Origin: CAYLUN01 sp964386865
GTDB lineage: Bacteria; Verrucomicrobiota; Kiritimatiellia; RFP12; UBA1067
NCBI GenBank assembly: GCA_964386865.1
Contig: CAYLUN010000003.1
Location: 1 to 64,000 of the forward strand
Length of the DNA: 64,000 nt
Direction: 5' to 3'
A program made the position numbers and the translations under genes. Below, piece by piece: positions 49,172 to 57,883 of this stretch. Position 1 is the first letter of the stretch. Each line of letters begins with the position of its first letter. The notes beneath the pieces are model-generated. The model was given only the letters and a program-made list of their open reading frames with translations, was not told the origin of the DNA and ran no database searches.

Positions 49172-51796
49172 TTAGTCATCGTCCTCTTCGACACGTGCGA
49201 TGGCCCACTCGGGATAGGGCTCGGCGCCGCGCATGGCCCGCCAGAGAATGCGGTTGAGAGCGTCTTCGGGCGCCTTGTCCGGCACGGAGAGGTTCATTTT
49301 GGCAGAGGCGAGCATGTCGCGGTAGCGCTGCGGGTCGGTCTGCGCCTTCACGGCGCCATTCATCTGATCGAGCGGGACGTTGTTCGCGACGGAGACGAAG
49401 GGCGTGAGGTCGGCGACGTCCGTGAAGCAGTCGCTCATCGGCACCGCGCTGGCGTCAAACTGGTTCATGGGGGGCAGGCCGAGGATCTGCTCCATCGTGC
49501 GCAGCAGGCTCGTCGTGTTGTACTGCGTGCTGACCACGGCGCGGCGCCTGACGTAGGGCCCGGCCAAGTAGGCGGTGGTGCGGTAGCCGGTCACATGGTC
49601 AAAGCCGGCCTGGGGGTCGTCCTCGATCGCGAAGACCGCCAGCTCCTTCCAGAAGCTGGAATGGCTCAAGCCCTCCAGAATGCGCCCCAGGGCGAGATCG
49701 TTGTCGGCAACCTGGGCGTCGGGCGTAGGCAGGCCTTGCTTGGTGCCGCTGGTGTGGTCGTTCGGCAGCCGCAGGATCACGAGCTGCGGAAACTCGCCGC
49801 TCGCCTCGAACGCCCTCAGCTCGCGCAGGAAGAAGTCGGCGCGCACCTGGTCCGGCACCTCGAGCGCCCAGCCGACGAAGGTGTTGGTCGCCGAGCACGC
49901 GCGCACCGACTCGATCTCGGGCTCGTTGGCGTAGACGACGTCGTCGCTCTGAGTCCGCCACGCCTCGTAGCAGGCGCGGAAGTCGGGCTTGCCCTTCTTG
50001 CGCGCGTCGCGCCACTTGACGGAGGCGGTCATGAACTCCCCGTAGTTGCGGAAGCTGACGCCGCGGCGGCGGGCGTTGTCCCAGAGGAAGCCGCTCGGCG
50101 CGTAGGCCAGCGCGTCGCTTCCCGGGGCGGGATAGGAGCGCGGCCAGCCGCAGAAGGACTTCTCCACATAGTCGGTGCTGAAGGCGGACATGCTCCACTG
50201 GTGGCCGTCGGCGCTGAGGATGCCCGCGCAGCACGTGTTGTCCAGGAGCGCGAACTCGCGCGCGATCTTGTGCTGGTTCGGCGTGACGCGCTCGCCGAAA
50301 ATGCAGAGGCTGGCGCAGCCGTTGCCGCTGGCCACGTCGCCGAGGACCTGGTCGTAGGTGCGGTTCTCTTTGATGATGTAGACGACGTGCTTGATCAGGC
50401 TCGGCTCGCCGATCCGCTCCGGGATGGCGCGGGGGGCTTGGCCGGGGCGCGGCGGCAGAAGCGCGGCCTCGATGCGCGGCTGGCGCAGGTTGTCCCAGAC
50501 GGCCTGCGAGAGGCGGGGCAGCTCGCTCGCCGACGGCAGCGGCACGAGCGAGAGCGAGCCCTGAAACTGCCGCGAGTTGAAGCCTTTGGGGCTCGGCCCC
50601 TCCGCGAGGCTCTTGATGTTGGCCACGCAGAGCTGCTTGCGCGTGGCGTCAAAGCAGACCGTGCCGGGATACCAGCCGACCGGAATCAGGCCGAGCAGCT
50701 TCGACTCCTTGTCATCGGGGTCGAAGCGGATCACCGCAACCGCGTTCTGCGTGCCGTTCGCCACATACAGCGTGCGGCCGTCGGGGGCGAACGCCACCGC
50801 GTTCGGCGACGCGCCCAGCAGGTCGCTCGGGCTCGGCTTGGCCCAGATGGTCTCCACGACCGCATCGGAGGCGGTGGCGATCACGCTGAGGGTGTCGCTC
50901 ATGGCGTTGGCGCACACCACGTGGCGCCCGTCCGGCGAGGCCGCCAGCGCGCTGGCGTGAAGGCCGGTGAGGATCTCGCGCGGGGCGCCGCCGGCGAGGT
51001 CGATGACCGTGACGCTGCCTTCGCTGGCGGTGAACCGCTCCGCGTCCACGCGGACGAGCATCCCCCGCCCCGCGGGTCCGGTCAGGTCGCCCGCGCCGGG
51101 CCTGCGCCCGCCCCAGTTCGACACGTAGAGCTTCTGGCCGACCCGCACCACGTTGAAGGGCGCGACGCCCACCTCGAAGCTCGTCTGAACCTTGCCGGCG
51201 TTGACATCGATCTCGAACAGGCGGTTCGACAGGTTGCCGCAGACGTACAGCCGCGCGCCGTCGGCCGACCACGCGTGGCCAGCGGGTATCTCCGCGGCGC
51301 GGTGCGGCGCCTTGGCCTCCGGCAGGGCAACCACGCGCCAGGGCGTGACGGTGCCGTCCGCGGTGACCTCGAACAGCTTCACGTCGCCGTTGACGTTGCT
51401 CAGGGCGAGGCGCGTGCCGTCCGGCGAAAAGGAGAGCCCCGCGTAGCTCATCTCGCTGCGCCCGTCGAAATCGAGGAACTCAGGAGAAGACGATTCCGGC
51501 GGCGCGCCCTTGATGAGCTTGGGCAGCCGGACGCGCTGCCGGGTCTCGCCGGTGGCGGGGTCGAGCACCAGCAGTTCGCTCGTCAGGCCGGAGACGGCCA
51601 GCAGCGTGCCGTCCGGCGAAAGGGCTAGCGCCTGGGCGCGCATGCCGGGAAGCTCGACCTGCTTGCCGGCCGGCGTGAGGATCTGGTTCACCGGCAGCAC
51701 GACGCGCCCGCCCTCATGCCGCCCGACCGTCTCCGTGTCTCCGGCGACACCCGCCGAGGCGCCTAGCATACATCCGAAAAGCAGAATCACTTTCAT
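49172..51796 (-). CDS. YncE-like beta-propeller / phosphoesterase fusion protein
   Basis: The 874-residue protein has a signal peptide (about 1-19). A seven-bladed-type beta-propeller follows (to about 450, with SPDGTLLAVSG, GHAWSADGARLYVCGN and FAPDGRTLYVANG). The C-terminal phosphoesterase domain begins IKHVVYIIKENRTYDQVLGDV and includes DGHQWSMSAFSTDYVEK and AVFAIEDDPQAGFDHVTGYR. The alkaline-phosphatase-superfamily metal ligands appear present. Such fusions are common in Acidobacteria and PVC bacteria, and substrates are unknown. A second, shorter gene (cupin) follows downstream on the same strand. Confidence 0.88.
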   Translation of the reverse strand: MKVILLFGCMLGASAGVAGDTETVGRHEGGRVVLPVNQILTPAGKQVELPGMRAQALALSPDGTLLAVSGLTSELLVLDPATGETRQRVRLPKLIKGAPPESSSPEFLDFDGRSEMSYAGLSFSPDGTRLALSNVNGDVKLFEVTADGTVTPWRVVALPEAKAPHRAAEIPAGHAWSADGARLYVCGNLSNRLFEIDVNAGKVQTSFEVGVAPFNVVRVGQKLYVSNWGGRRPGAGDLTGPAGRGMLVRVDAERFTASEGSVTVIDLAGGAPREILTGLHASALAASPDGRHVVCANAMSDTLSVIATASDAVVETIWAKPSPSDLLGASPNAVAFAPDGRTLYVANGTQNAVAVIRFDPDDKESKLLGLIPVGWYPGTVCFDATRKQLCVANIKSLAEGPSPKGFNSRQFQGSLSLVPLPSASELPRLSQAVWDNLRQPRIEAALLPPRPGQAPRAIPERIGEPSLIKHVVYIIKENRTYDQVLGDVASGNGCASLCIFGERVTPNQHKIAREFALLDNTCCAGILSADGHQWSMSAFSTDYVEKSFCGWPRSYPAPGSDALAYAPSGFLWDNARRRGVSFRNYGEFMTASVKWRDARKKGKPDFRACYEAWRTQSDDVVYANEPEIESVRACSATNTFVGWALEVPDQVRADFFLRELRAFEASGEFPQLVILRLPNDHTSGTKQGLPTPDAQVADNDLALGRILEGLSHSSFWKELAVFAIEDDPQAGFDHVTGYRTTAYLAGPYVRRRAVVSTQYNTTSLLRTMEQILGLPPMNQFDASAVPMSDCFTDVADLTPFVSVANNVPLDQMNGAVKAQTDPQRYRDMLASAKMNLSVPDKAPEDALNRILWRAMRGAEPYPEWAIARVEEDDD

Positions 51797-51965
51797 GGCA
51801 GCCCCATTCGTTGATCCGAGAAGCGAGAGGTCATGGGCTGCGTTGAGCCCCTATCACAGAATAAAGGCTTGAAGGCAACACGCAACCTCACGGAGGGTAG
51901 TTTCCCCGTTCGGCCTCCGATTTGCAACCCCATTTCCAAACGTAATGACCATGATGTGTGCGTCC

Positions 51966-51994
51966 TTGACAAGGGGTCTGGCAACGGGCATAAC
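51966..51994 (+). promoter_or_regulatory. promoter of the first PadR gene, predicts leaderless mRNA
   Basis: TTGACA (51966-51971), 17 bases, CATAAC (51989-51994), then AGTGCC and the ATG at 52001. Transcription start would fall on the ATG itself. No Shine-Dalgarno is present. Confidence 0.65.
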
Positions 51995-52000
51995 AGTGCC

Positions 52001-52384
52001 ATGAACAAAAGGCGTGACAGTTTGCCCCCTGTCGATTTCAGCGTTTGCGCGTGCTCAGGCACGAATCTGCCGAAGCTGGTCCAGCCGTCGATTCTGGCCG
52101 CGCTTTCGAAAGAGTCGTTGCACGGCTACGCGATCGCGCAGCGGCTCGCCCGCGAGGGTGCGCACCTCGGCGCGCCGCCGGACCACTCCGGCATCTACCG
52201 CCTGCTGCGCGGCATGGAGAAGCGGGGGCTGCTTACCTCGAGGCTGACGGAGTCGGCTTCCGGCCCCGCCCGCCGCGAGTACGCGCTGACCGAGTGCGGC
52301 CGGAAATGCCTGGAGCGCTGGGTGCATTCGCTGTCGCGCTATCGAGGAACCATCAACGTGGTGCTGTGTCTCTGTCGGAACTGA
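52001..52384 (+). CDS. PadR-family transcriptional regulator (first copy)
   Basis: The 127-residue protein has the PadR winged helix: ILAALSKESLHGYAIAQRLAREG, DHSGIYRLLRGMEKRGLLTS and ARREYALTECGRKCLERW. The N-terminus contains CACSGTNLPKLVQPS, where the CxC pair is unusual and might sense a metal or redox state. It shares more than 60 consecutive identical residues with the gene at 56582 that ends the nickel operon region. It probably represses a neighbouring transporter; NikR follows 85 bases later. Length (127) is normal for short PadR proteins that lack the C-terminal dimerisation extension. Confidence 0.88.
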   Translation: MNKRRDSLPPVDFSVCACSGTNLPKLVQPSILAALSKESLHGYAIAQRLAREGAHLGAPPDHSGIYRLLRGMEKRGLLTSRLTESASGPARREYALTECGRKCLERWVHSLSRYRGTINVVLCLCRN

Positions 52385-52469
52385 CCGAAAAATGAAGCCC
52401 GACATCGGCATTGCTTTGGATAGCCTGAATTGCTAAGGTTCAATGTATCTCGACGGAGGAGAAAGCACC

Positions 52470-52880
52470 ATGTCATTGACACGTTTCAGCGTATCGCTTG
52501 ACGAAGAACTGATGGACAAGTTCGACGCCAAGATCAAGAATGACCGCTGCCCCACGCGGTCGAAGGCTGTGGGCGACCTGATCCGGTCCAGTCTGGTGCA
52601 GACGGAATGGCGGTCGGGCGACGAGGTGGCCGGAGCGATCGTGCTGGTCTATGATCACCATACTCGGGAAGTCGGGAAACGGCTGACGGACATGCAGCAC
52701 GACTGCCATGACGTGATCATCTCGACGCAACACGTCCACCTCGACCATGACAACTGCCTGGAGATCATCGCGGTCAAAGGAACGCCGCATGAGATCGAAA
52801 CACTTGTCAAGCGCCTCAAATCCGTCAAGGGGCTGAAGCACGTCTCTTTGGCTGCCGGCACCACGGGCCAGAGCATCTAG
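52470..52880 (+). CDS. nikR: nickel-responsive regulator NikR
   Basis: The 136-residue protein has the ribbon-helix-helix N-terminus (LTRFSVSLDEELMDKFDAKI) and an ACT-like metal domain with the NikR ligand set: His77, His88, His90 and Cys96 (MQHDCH and QHVHLDHDNCLEI). NikR represses nickel uptake genes when nickel is plentiful. The ATG at 52470 follows GGAGGAGAAAGCACC; an earlier in-frame start adds nine residues with no support. It precedes the barrel protein and NikMNQO genes, so it likely controls them. A 13-base palindrome lies upstream of the next gene at 52946-52958. Confidence 0.93.
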   Translation: MSLTRFSVSLDEELMDKFDAKIKNDRCPTRSKAVGDLIRSSLVQTEWRSGDEVAGAIVLVYDHHTREVGKRLTDMQHDCHDVIISTQHVHLDHDNCLEIIAVKGTPHEIETLVKRLKSVKGLKHVSLAAGTTGQSI

Positions 52881-52918
52881 GAACACGAAATCTAAAAAAG
52901 TATTATTCCAGCCCCCTT

Positions 52919-52958
52919 TTGACTTGTCGAGTATTACGATTCTGTGATAAGTATTATC
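52919..52958 (+). promoter_or_regulatory. promoter and palindromic operator candidate of the nickel uptake operon
   Basis: TTGACT (52919-52924) is the -35; a -10 such as TGTGAT (52943-52948) or TGATAA is 18-20 bases away and not clear-cut. GATAAGTATTATC (52946-52958) is a perfect palindrome of 5-base arms around GTA over the expected start. AGTATTA is repeated three times between 52899 and 52957. It is the natural place for NikR binding, but it is not an obvious match to the E. coli GTATGA-type site. Confidence 0.5.
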
Positions 52959-53005
52959 TCCGATTCGCACGGAACAGGTAACGCAAGTCAAAAGGAGTCG
53001 GGCAA

Positions 53006-53794
53006 ATGATGCGGATGAAGTGCCGGGTGGCGGCGGGTGTTTTTCTTTGCGTGGTGGGGTCGGTTTTCGCCACGCTCCCCTTAACCATCGACGAGGCGGA
53101 CACGCAGGACCCCGGCACGTTCCAGATCGAGGCGGGTTCCAGCTACGAAACCGATTCCGAGTGCCATCACTATGACTTTCCGGTCGCCCTGACGTACGGC
53201 GTGATGCCGCGGTGGGACATTGCCGCAGGATTCGGCGGGCAGCTTGAGCAGCGCACGCTGCACGAGCATGAGGGAGAGGACCGGAGGGTGAGCGGCCTTG
53301 CCGATCTAAACCTGGCCACGAAGTGGATGTATCTCAAGGAGTCCACCTATCTGCCACGCCAGACGGTCTGCCCCTCCGTGACCTTGCCCACGGCCGACGA
53401 CCAAAAGGGACTGGGAAGCGGGGAAACGGATTATGATCTGACGTGGATGGCGTCCAAGGCCATCGGCGAGAGGCTTGGCGTCCACCTGAATGCCGGCTAT
53501 TCTTGGCTCGGAGATCCGTCCGGCGAGGACGTGGGGGACTTGGTTCATGGCGGGTTGGCTGCCGATTATCAACTGTCGGATTCGCTGCAGTGGATCGGCG
53601 AAGTCTTCGGCGAGGAAGAACTGGAAGACCACGAGACGGCCTGGCAGTACCGGACAGGGTTCCGGTGTGAGATTGTGGACGATTTCATGCTTGTCGCCTG
53701 CGCGGGTTCGCGGATCTCGGGGGACGCGCCCGAGTTCACGGCGACGGCCGGTTTGATCTGGGTTTTCGGATTCAAGGACAAAGAGAACAAATAG
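53006..53794 (+). CDS. outer-membrane barrel protein of the nickel operon
   Basis: The 262-residue protein has a signal peptide (to about 22) and a barrel pattern (FPVALTYGVMPRWDIAAGFGG, TGFRCEIVDDFMLVACAGSRI, ending WVFGFKDKENK). Loops hold His-rich segments SECHHYD and LHEHEGED. It resembles transporter-like barrels of the MetA-pathway type. Being the first gene after NikR and 12 bases before NikMN, it may let Ni2+ or a nickel chelate cross the outer membrane. AAAGGAG lies ahead of the ATG. Confidence 0.75.
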   Translation: MMRMKCRVAAGVFLCVVGSVFATLPLTIDEADTQDPGTFQIEAGSSYETDSECHHYDFPVALTYGVMPRWDIAAGFGGQLEQRTLHEHEGEDRRVSGLADLNLATKWMYLKESTYLPRQTVCPSVTLPTADDQKGLGSGETDYDLTWMASKAIGERLGVHLNAGYSWLGDPSGEDVGDLVHGGLAADYQLSDSLQWIGEVFGEEELEDHETAWQYRTGFRCEIVDDFMLVACAGSRISGDAPEFTATAGLIWVFGFKDKENK

Positions 53795-53806
53795 GAGAGA
53801 CATGAC

Positions 53807-54862
53807 ATGCATATGGCAGACGCATTGATTTCACCCGCCGTGGGCGGGACGCTGTGGGCCGTGTCGGGCGGACTGATCGTCTTCTGCGCCCGTAAAGTGA
53901 AGCAGACGGTGCGGGACAACCTCGTCCCTATGATGGGCGTGCTGGGCGCGTTCATCTTCGCCGCGCAGATGATCAACTTCTTGATTCCGGGTACCGGATC
54001 GAGCGGTCACCTTGGCGGCGGGCTGATTCTTACGGTGCTGCTTGGGCCATATGCGGCCTTTCTGGTCATCGCCTCGGTTTTGACTGTGCAGGCCTTTTTC
54101 TTTGCGGACGGCGGGTTGCTTGCGCTGGGGTGCAACATCTTCAACCTGGGGTTCTTCCCAGCGTTCGTCGCTTATCCGCTGATCTACCGGGCCATCGCCG
54201 GGAAGCAGCATGGGACCACGCGGGCTTGGGTGGCCGCGCTGGCCGCCGCCGTCGTGGGCCTGCAACTGGGCGCGTTCAGCGTCGTGTTGGAAACCAAGGC
54301 GTCCGGCATTTCTGAATTGCCGTTCGGCACGTTTGCCGTCATGATGTTGCCGATTCATCTGGCGATCGGCATCGTCGAGGGCTTGGCGACCGTCGCCGTG
54401 ATCTCGTTCGTCGCCCGGGCGCGGCCCGAGGCGCTGTATGCGGCGCAGGCGGACGGGGCGTCTCGCGGTTTGCGGCCTGTGCTGGCCGGGCTGGCGATCA
54501 CCGCCGCCGTTCTGGGCGGCGTGGCGAGCTGGTTCGCGTCCACGCACCCCGACGGGCTGGAGTGGTCCATCGCCAAGGTCTCCGGCAAGGAGGAAGTGGC
54601 GGAGACTGAGGCGGGGGTGCATCAGGAGTTTGCGTCGGTGCAGGAAAAGACGGCATTTTTACCAGGTTATGGATTCAAGGCTGTCGAGCCCGAAGCCGCA
54701 CCGGCGGAAGGGGCTGCGGCAAAAACAGAACCGTGGCCGGCGGTCAACGCGGGAACCTCCGTATCGGGGCTTGTGGGCGGACTGATGACCTTGGCGTTGG
54801 CCTGTCTGGTTGGTTTTGCGCTCAGGGCGGGCTCACGCCGAAGCGCAGGCGGAAAAGGTTGA
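53807..54862 (+). CDS. energy-coupling factor nickel/cobalt transporter substrate subunit NikMN (CbiM plus PDGLE domain)
   Basis: The 351-residue membrane protein starts MHMADALISPAVGG, the NikM/CbiM signature in which the N-terminal Met-His loop coordinates Ni2+ or Co2+. Seven or so helices follow (AAQMINFLIPGTGSSGHLGGG, HLAIGIVEGLATVAV). The C-terminal part contains the PDGLEW sequence of NikN/CbiN fused in, with an unusual 30-residue Ala/Glu-rich linker (EAAPAEGAAAK) before the last helix. Fusion to NikN is common in nickel-type systems. It is followed by the T and A components of an ECF-type importer. Confidence 0.9.
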   Translation: MHMADALISPAVGGTLWAVSGGLIVFCARKVKQTVRDNLVPMMGVLGAFIFAAQMINFLIPGTGSSGHLGGGLILTVLLGPYAAFLVIASVLTVQAFFFADGGLLALGCNIFNLGFFPAFVAYPLIYRAIAGKQHGTTRAWVAALAAAVVGLQLGAFSVVLETKASGISELPFGTFAVMMLPIHLAIGIVEGLATVAVISFVARARPEALYAAQADGASRGLRPVLAGLAITAAVLGGVASWFASTHPDGLEWSIAKVSGKEEVAETEAGVHQEFASVQEKTAFLPGYGFKAVEPEAAPAEGAAAKTEPWPAVNAGTSVSGLVGGLMTLALACLVGFALRAGSRRSAGGKG

Positions 54863-54880
54863 GCGTAAAACGGGAGAATC

Positions 54881-55687
54881 ATGGGGATTGCAGACTGGAT
54901 CGAAATCGGGCGGATGGACGAATTGGGGCGCATGGACACGCCCGTGCATCGGGTCGATGCGCGGGCCAAGGCCGTCGTTACACTTGCGTTCATCGCCGTC
55001 GTGATGTCCTTTCCCCGGCATGAGGTTTCCGCGCTGACGCCCTTTGTGCTCTTGCCCGTGGCTCTCGTCGCGCTGGGCCGCATACCGGCGCGGCACATCC
55101 TGAAGAAAATCCTCATCGCCGCGCCGTTCGCGTTGGTTGTCGGCATTTTCAATCCGTTCATGGACCGGCAGCCGTTCGCCGCCATCGGGCCTTTCACCGT
55201 TACCGGCGGCTGGGTGTCTTTTGTCTCGATCATGCTGCGTTTCGTCCTGACGGTCGGGGCCGCGCTGGCGCTGGTCGCCTGCACGGGCATGAACCGTCTG
55301 GGTGCGGGGTTGGGACGGCTTGGGGTTCCCCGCGTGTTCGTTGTCCAGTTGCTGTTTCTCTACCGCTACCTGTTCGTGGTGGCGGACGAGGGCGGCAAAA
55401 TGTTCCGGAGCGTCGAGCTTCGCTCAGAAAAGTCGAGGCCGTTGCGCTTGCGCGTGTACGGCTCGCTGATCGGCAACCTGCTCCTGCGGTCCATGGACCG
55501 TGCCGAGCGCGTGTACCGCGCCATGGTCGCCCGCGGTTTCGACGGCGAGATCCGCGTCATGCGGCAGTCGTCGTTCCGCTGGACGGACTGGGGTTTTGTC
55601 TGCGGCTGGCTGGCCTTGTTCATCGCCGCGCGACTGTGGAACCTCGCGGACGGATTGGGCCTCTTGCTCACAAGGATTTCACCATGA
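54881..55687 (+). CDS. ECF transporter T component, NikQ/CbiQ family
   Basis: The 268-residue protein has several membrane helices (VVTLAFIAVVMSF, FVLTVGAALALVACTGMNRL) and the T-component coupling helix signatures RAERVYRAMVARGFDGE near residue 210. It connects the substrate subunit to the ATPase. It starts 18 bases after the NikMN stop and overlaps the ATPase gene by four bases (55684-55687). Confidence 0.9.
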   Translation: MGIADWIEIGRMDELGRMDTPVHRVDARAKAVVTLAFIAVVMSFPRHEVSALTPFVLLPVALVALGRIPARHILKKILIAAPFALVVGIFNPFMDRQPFAAIGPFTVTGGWVSFVSIMLRFVLTVGAALALVACTGMNRLGAGLGRLGVPRVFVVQLLFLYRYLFVVADEGGKMFRSVELRSEKSRPLRLRVYGSLIGNLLLRSMDRAERVYRAMVARGFDGEIRVMRQSSFRWTDWGFVCGWLALFIAARLWNLADGLGLLLTRISP

Positions 55688-56430
55688 GCCACCACATTGT
55701 TGAAGTGCGTGAATTGAAGTACGCGTATCCCGACGGCACGGAAGCGCTGAGGGGTGTTTCCTTCCGTATCGAGCATGGCAGTGCGGTGGCGCTTGTGGGC
55801 GCGAACGGGGCGGGCAAGTCCACGCTCCTTCTTCACCTCAACGGATATCTGCCGACCACGCGCGGCGAAGTGCTCATCGGCGATACTGCCGTGACTCGCG
55901 AGACGGTCGCCCTGGCCCGTCGCGCGGTCGGGATGGTTTTTCAGGATCCCGACGACCAACTGTTCATGCCGACCGTGGCAGAGGACGTCGCGTTCGGCCC
56001 CCTGAACGCCGGACTGCCGCCTGAGCAGGTCGAGCGCAGGGTCGTAGCGGCGCTGGAGCGCGTGGGGATGACGCATGTGCGTGAGCGCCCTCCCTACCGA
56101 CTTTCGGCGGGCGAGAAAAGGGCCGTGGCTATCGCGACGGTGCTGGCCATGTCGCCGGACGTCTTGGTCATGGACGAGCCGTCGGCCAACCTTGACCCGC
56201 GTGCACGCCGCCGGCTGATCGAGCTTCTGCTGTCGTTCGAGCATACCCGGATCATCGCCACGCACGATCTGGAAATGGTCGTCGAAGTCTGCTCGCGTGT
56301 GATCGTGCTCGACGGAGGCAAAGTCGTAGCCGACGGGCCGACAAGGGAAATCCTTAACAACGATGCGCTCATGCTCGCCCACGGCTTGGAGCGGCCGCAT
56401 ATCCTCAGGCATTCGCACCCTCACGGATAG
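55684..56430 (+). CDS. ECF transporter ATPase, NikO/CbiO family
   Basis: The 248-residue ATPase has Walker A GANGAGKST, Q-loop FQDPDDQLFMPTVAEDVAFGPLN (diagnostic of ECF A components), signature LSAGEKRAVAIATVL, Walker B VLVMDEPSANLD and switch His IATHDLEMV. The C-terminus HILRHSHPHG is His-rich, as in nickel systems. The ATG at 55684 overlaps the T component stop, so translation is coupled. It ends the nickel/cobalt importer operon. Confidence 0.92.
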   Translation: MSHHIVEVRELKYAYPDGTEALRGVSFRIEHGSAVALVGANGAGKSTLLLHLNGYLPTTRGEVLIGDTAVTRETVALARRAVGMVFQDPDDQLFMPTVAEDVAFGPLNAGLPPEQVERRVVAALERVGMTHVRERPPYRLSAGEKRAVAIATVLAMSPDVLVMDEPSANLDPRARRRLIELLLSFEHTRIIATHDLEMVVEVCSRVIVLDGGKVVADGPTREILNNDALMLAHGLERPHILRHSHPHG

Positions 56431-56545
56431 TTGCCAAATGGGCTGCACTACCAGGCATAATTGGAAGGCAAGCGGCAACAACATGTAATGGACAACAGAG
56501 TCGCTTCCTCTACCGCGCGCGCATACCTCACACTGCGCTTGCGGC

Positions 56546-56575
56546 TTGACAGGGAGGCCGGGAAACGGGCATAAC
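56546..56575 (+). promoter_or_regulatory. promoter of the second PadR gene, predicts leaderless mRNA
   Basis: TTGACA (56546-56551), 18 bases, CATAAC (56570-56575), then TGTTCC and ATG at 56582. The GGxAACGGGCATAAC block is shared with the promoter at 51966-51994, and again there is no Shine-Dalgarno. Confidence 0.65.
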
Positions 56576-56581
56576 TGTTCC

Positions 56582-56965
56582 ATGCAAACCAAGCTTGCGA
56601 AGAAGACGACCGCCGATTTCACCGCTTGCGCGTGTTCGGGGACGAACCTCCCCAAGCTCGTGCAGCCGTCGATTCTGGCCGCGCTTTCGAAAGAGTCGCT
56701 GCACGGCTACGCGATCGCGCAGCGGCTCGCCCGCGAGGGTGCGCACCTCGGCGCGCCGCCGGACCACTCCGGCATCTACCGCCTGTTGCGCGGCATGGAG
56801 AAGCGGGGGCTGCTCACCTCGAAGCTGACGGAGTCCGCAGCCGGCCCGGCCCGCCGTGAGTACGCGCTCACGGACCGCGGCCGGCTGTGCCTGGAACGAT
56901 GGGTCGCATCGCTCGCCCGCTACCGCGAAACCATCGACGTGGTGCTGCACCTCTGTCGCACATGA
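56582..56965 (+). CDS. PadR-family transcriptional regulator (second copy)
   Basis: The 127-residue protein is almost identical to the first PadR over its central part: residues from CACSGTNLPKLV to MEKRGLLTS are the same, and differences lie in the first 15 residues and the last 45. The N-terminal CxC pair is kept. The DNA copies are close enough to act as direct repeats (about 52085-52248 and 56666-56829). It follows the NikO gene after 151 bases with its own promoter, so it could regulate the MIP channel gene downstream or duplicate control of the nickel operon. Confidence 0.88.
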   Translation: MQTKLAKKTTADFTACACSGTNLPKLVQPSILAALSKESLHGYAIAQRLAREGAHLGAPPDHSGIYRLLRGMEKRGLLTSKLTESAAGPARREYALTDRGRLCLERWVASLARYRETIDVVLHLCRT

Positions 56966-57055
56966 CCCGAACGGAGAACCCTTCCATTTTGGTGTTGTTA
57001 TCCGGCTAGTAGATGTGCTTCACTATGTGCGTTGATCCACTAGTGGAGGTTGTGC

Positions 57056-57883
57056 ATGAAAGTCAGGCGGGAGGTCATCGGGGAGATGCTGGGCACGTTC
57101 CTGCTGGTTCTGCTGGGCTGCGGTTCGGTCGCCGTGTCCGTGCTGTTCAAGGCGCACCAGGGATTGCTGCCGGTGGCTCTGGTGTGGGGCATCGGCGTGA
57201 CGCTGGCGATCTATCTGACCCGTCATCTCTCCTGCGCCCATCTGAACCCGGCCGTGACGCTGGCGATGGCCGCAAGCGGACGCATGGCGTGGCGCAAGGT
57301 GGCGACCTATGTCGCCTCGCAGTTCGCGGGTGCCATTCTTGCGGGCCTGGTGCTGTACGCGCTGTTCTCGCCCTCCATCGCGGCGTTCGAATCGGGGTAC
57401 GGGATCGTGCGGGGAACCGCAGAGTCGGTGGCGACGGCGAAGATGTTCGGCGAGTTCTATCCCGACCCCGGCGGTGCGGCGCGGGTGACGTTGCCGCTGG
57501 CGATGGGTGCCGAGGCCTTCGGCACGTTCCTGCTTGTCCTGCTGATCTTCGCGCTGACTGAGGGCTGTAACGTGGGGCGGCCGAATGACGCGCTGGCCCC
57601 CGTGTTCGTCGGGTTCACGGTGACCTCGGTCATCTGTCTGATCGCGCCTCTGACGCAGGCGGGGCTGAATCCTGCGCGCGATTTGGGGCCGCGCTTGGTC
57701 GCTTGGCTGATGGGGTGGGGGCACGCTGCTTTTCCTGATCGCTGTGGCGGGTTCTTTCTCGTCTATGTGCTGTCGCCGGTTGTCGGCGCACTCGCCGCGG
57801 CGCGGTTTTTCGTGGGCGTTCTCGAACCCGCTATGCGCGACATGTCCGAGTGTTGCGGCTGCAAGGAAGGGAAGTGCGACTGA
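57056..57883 (+). CDS. MIP family channel (aquaglyceroporin-like) with Cys-rich C-terminus
   Basis: The 275-residue membrane protein carries the two NPA boxes of aquaporins: HLNPAVTLAMA and GLNPARDLGPR, with six predicted helices. The Asp after the second NPA-Arg fits glycerol-facilitator-like channels. The last 15 residues read ECCGCKEGKCD, five cysteines in the cytoplasmic tail, which is not usual for this family and could bind a metal or metalloid such as arsenite. GGAGG stands six bases before the ATG at 57056. The stop overlaps the cysteine desulfurase start by one base, so the two are co-translated. Confidence 0.88.
   Translation: MKVRREVIGEMLGTFLLVLLGCGSVAVSVLFKAHQGLLPVALVWGIGVTLAIYLTRHLSCAHLNPAVTLAMAASGRMAWRKVATYVASQFAGAILAGLVLYALFSPSIAAFESGYGIVRGTAESVATAKMFGEFYPDPGGAARVTLPLAMGAEAFGTFLLVLLIFALTEGCNVGRPNDALAPVFVGFTVTSVICLIAPLTQAGLNPARDLGPRLVAWLMGWGHAAFPDRCGGFFLVYVLSPVVGALAAARFFVGVLEPAMRDMSECCGCKEGKCD

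Noticed and set aside
49595..51628. Long + strand frame of 677 codons opposite the phosphoesterase
   Set aside because: High-GC shadow without motif; the minus strand carries propeller and phosphoesterase motifs.
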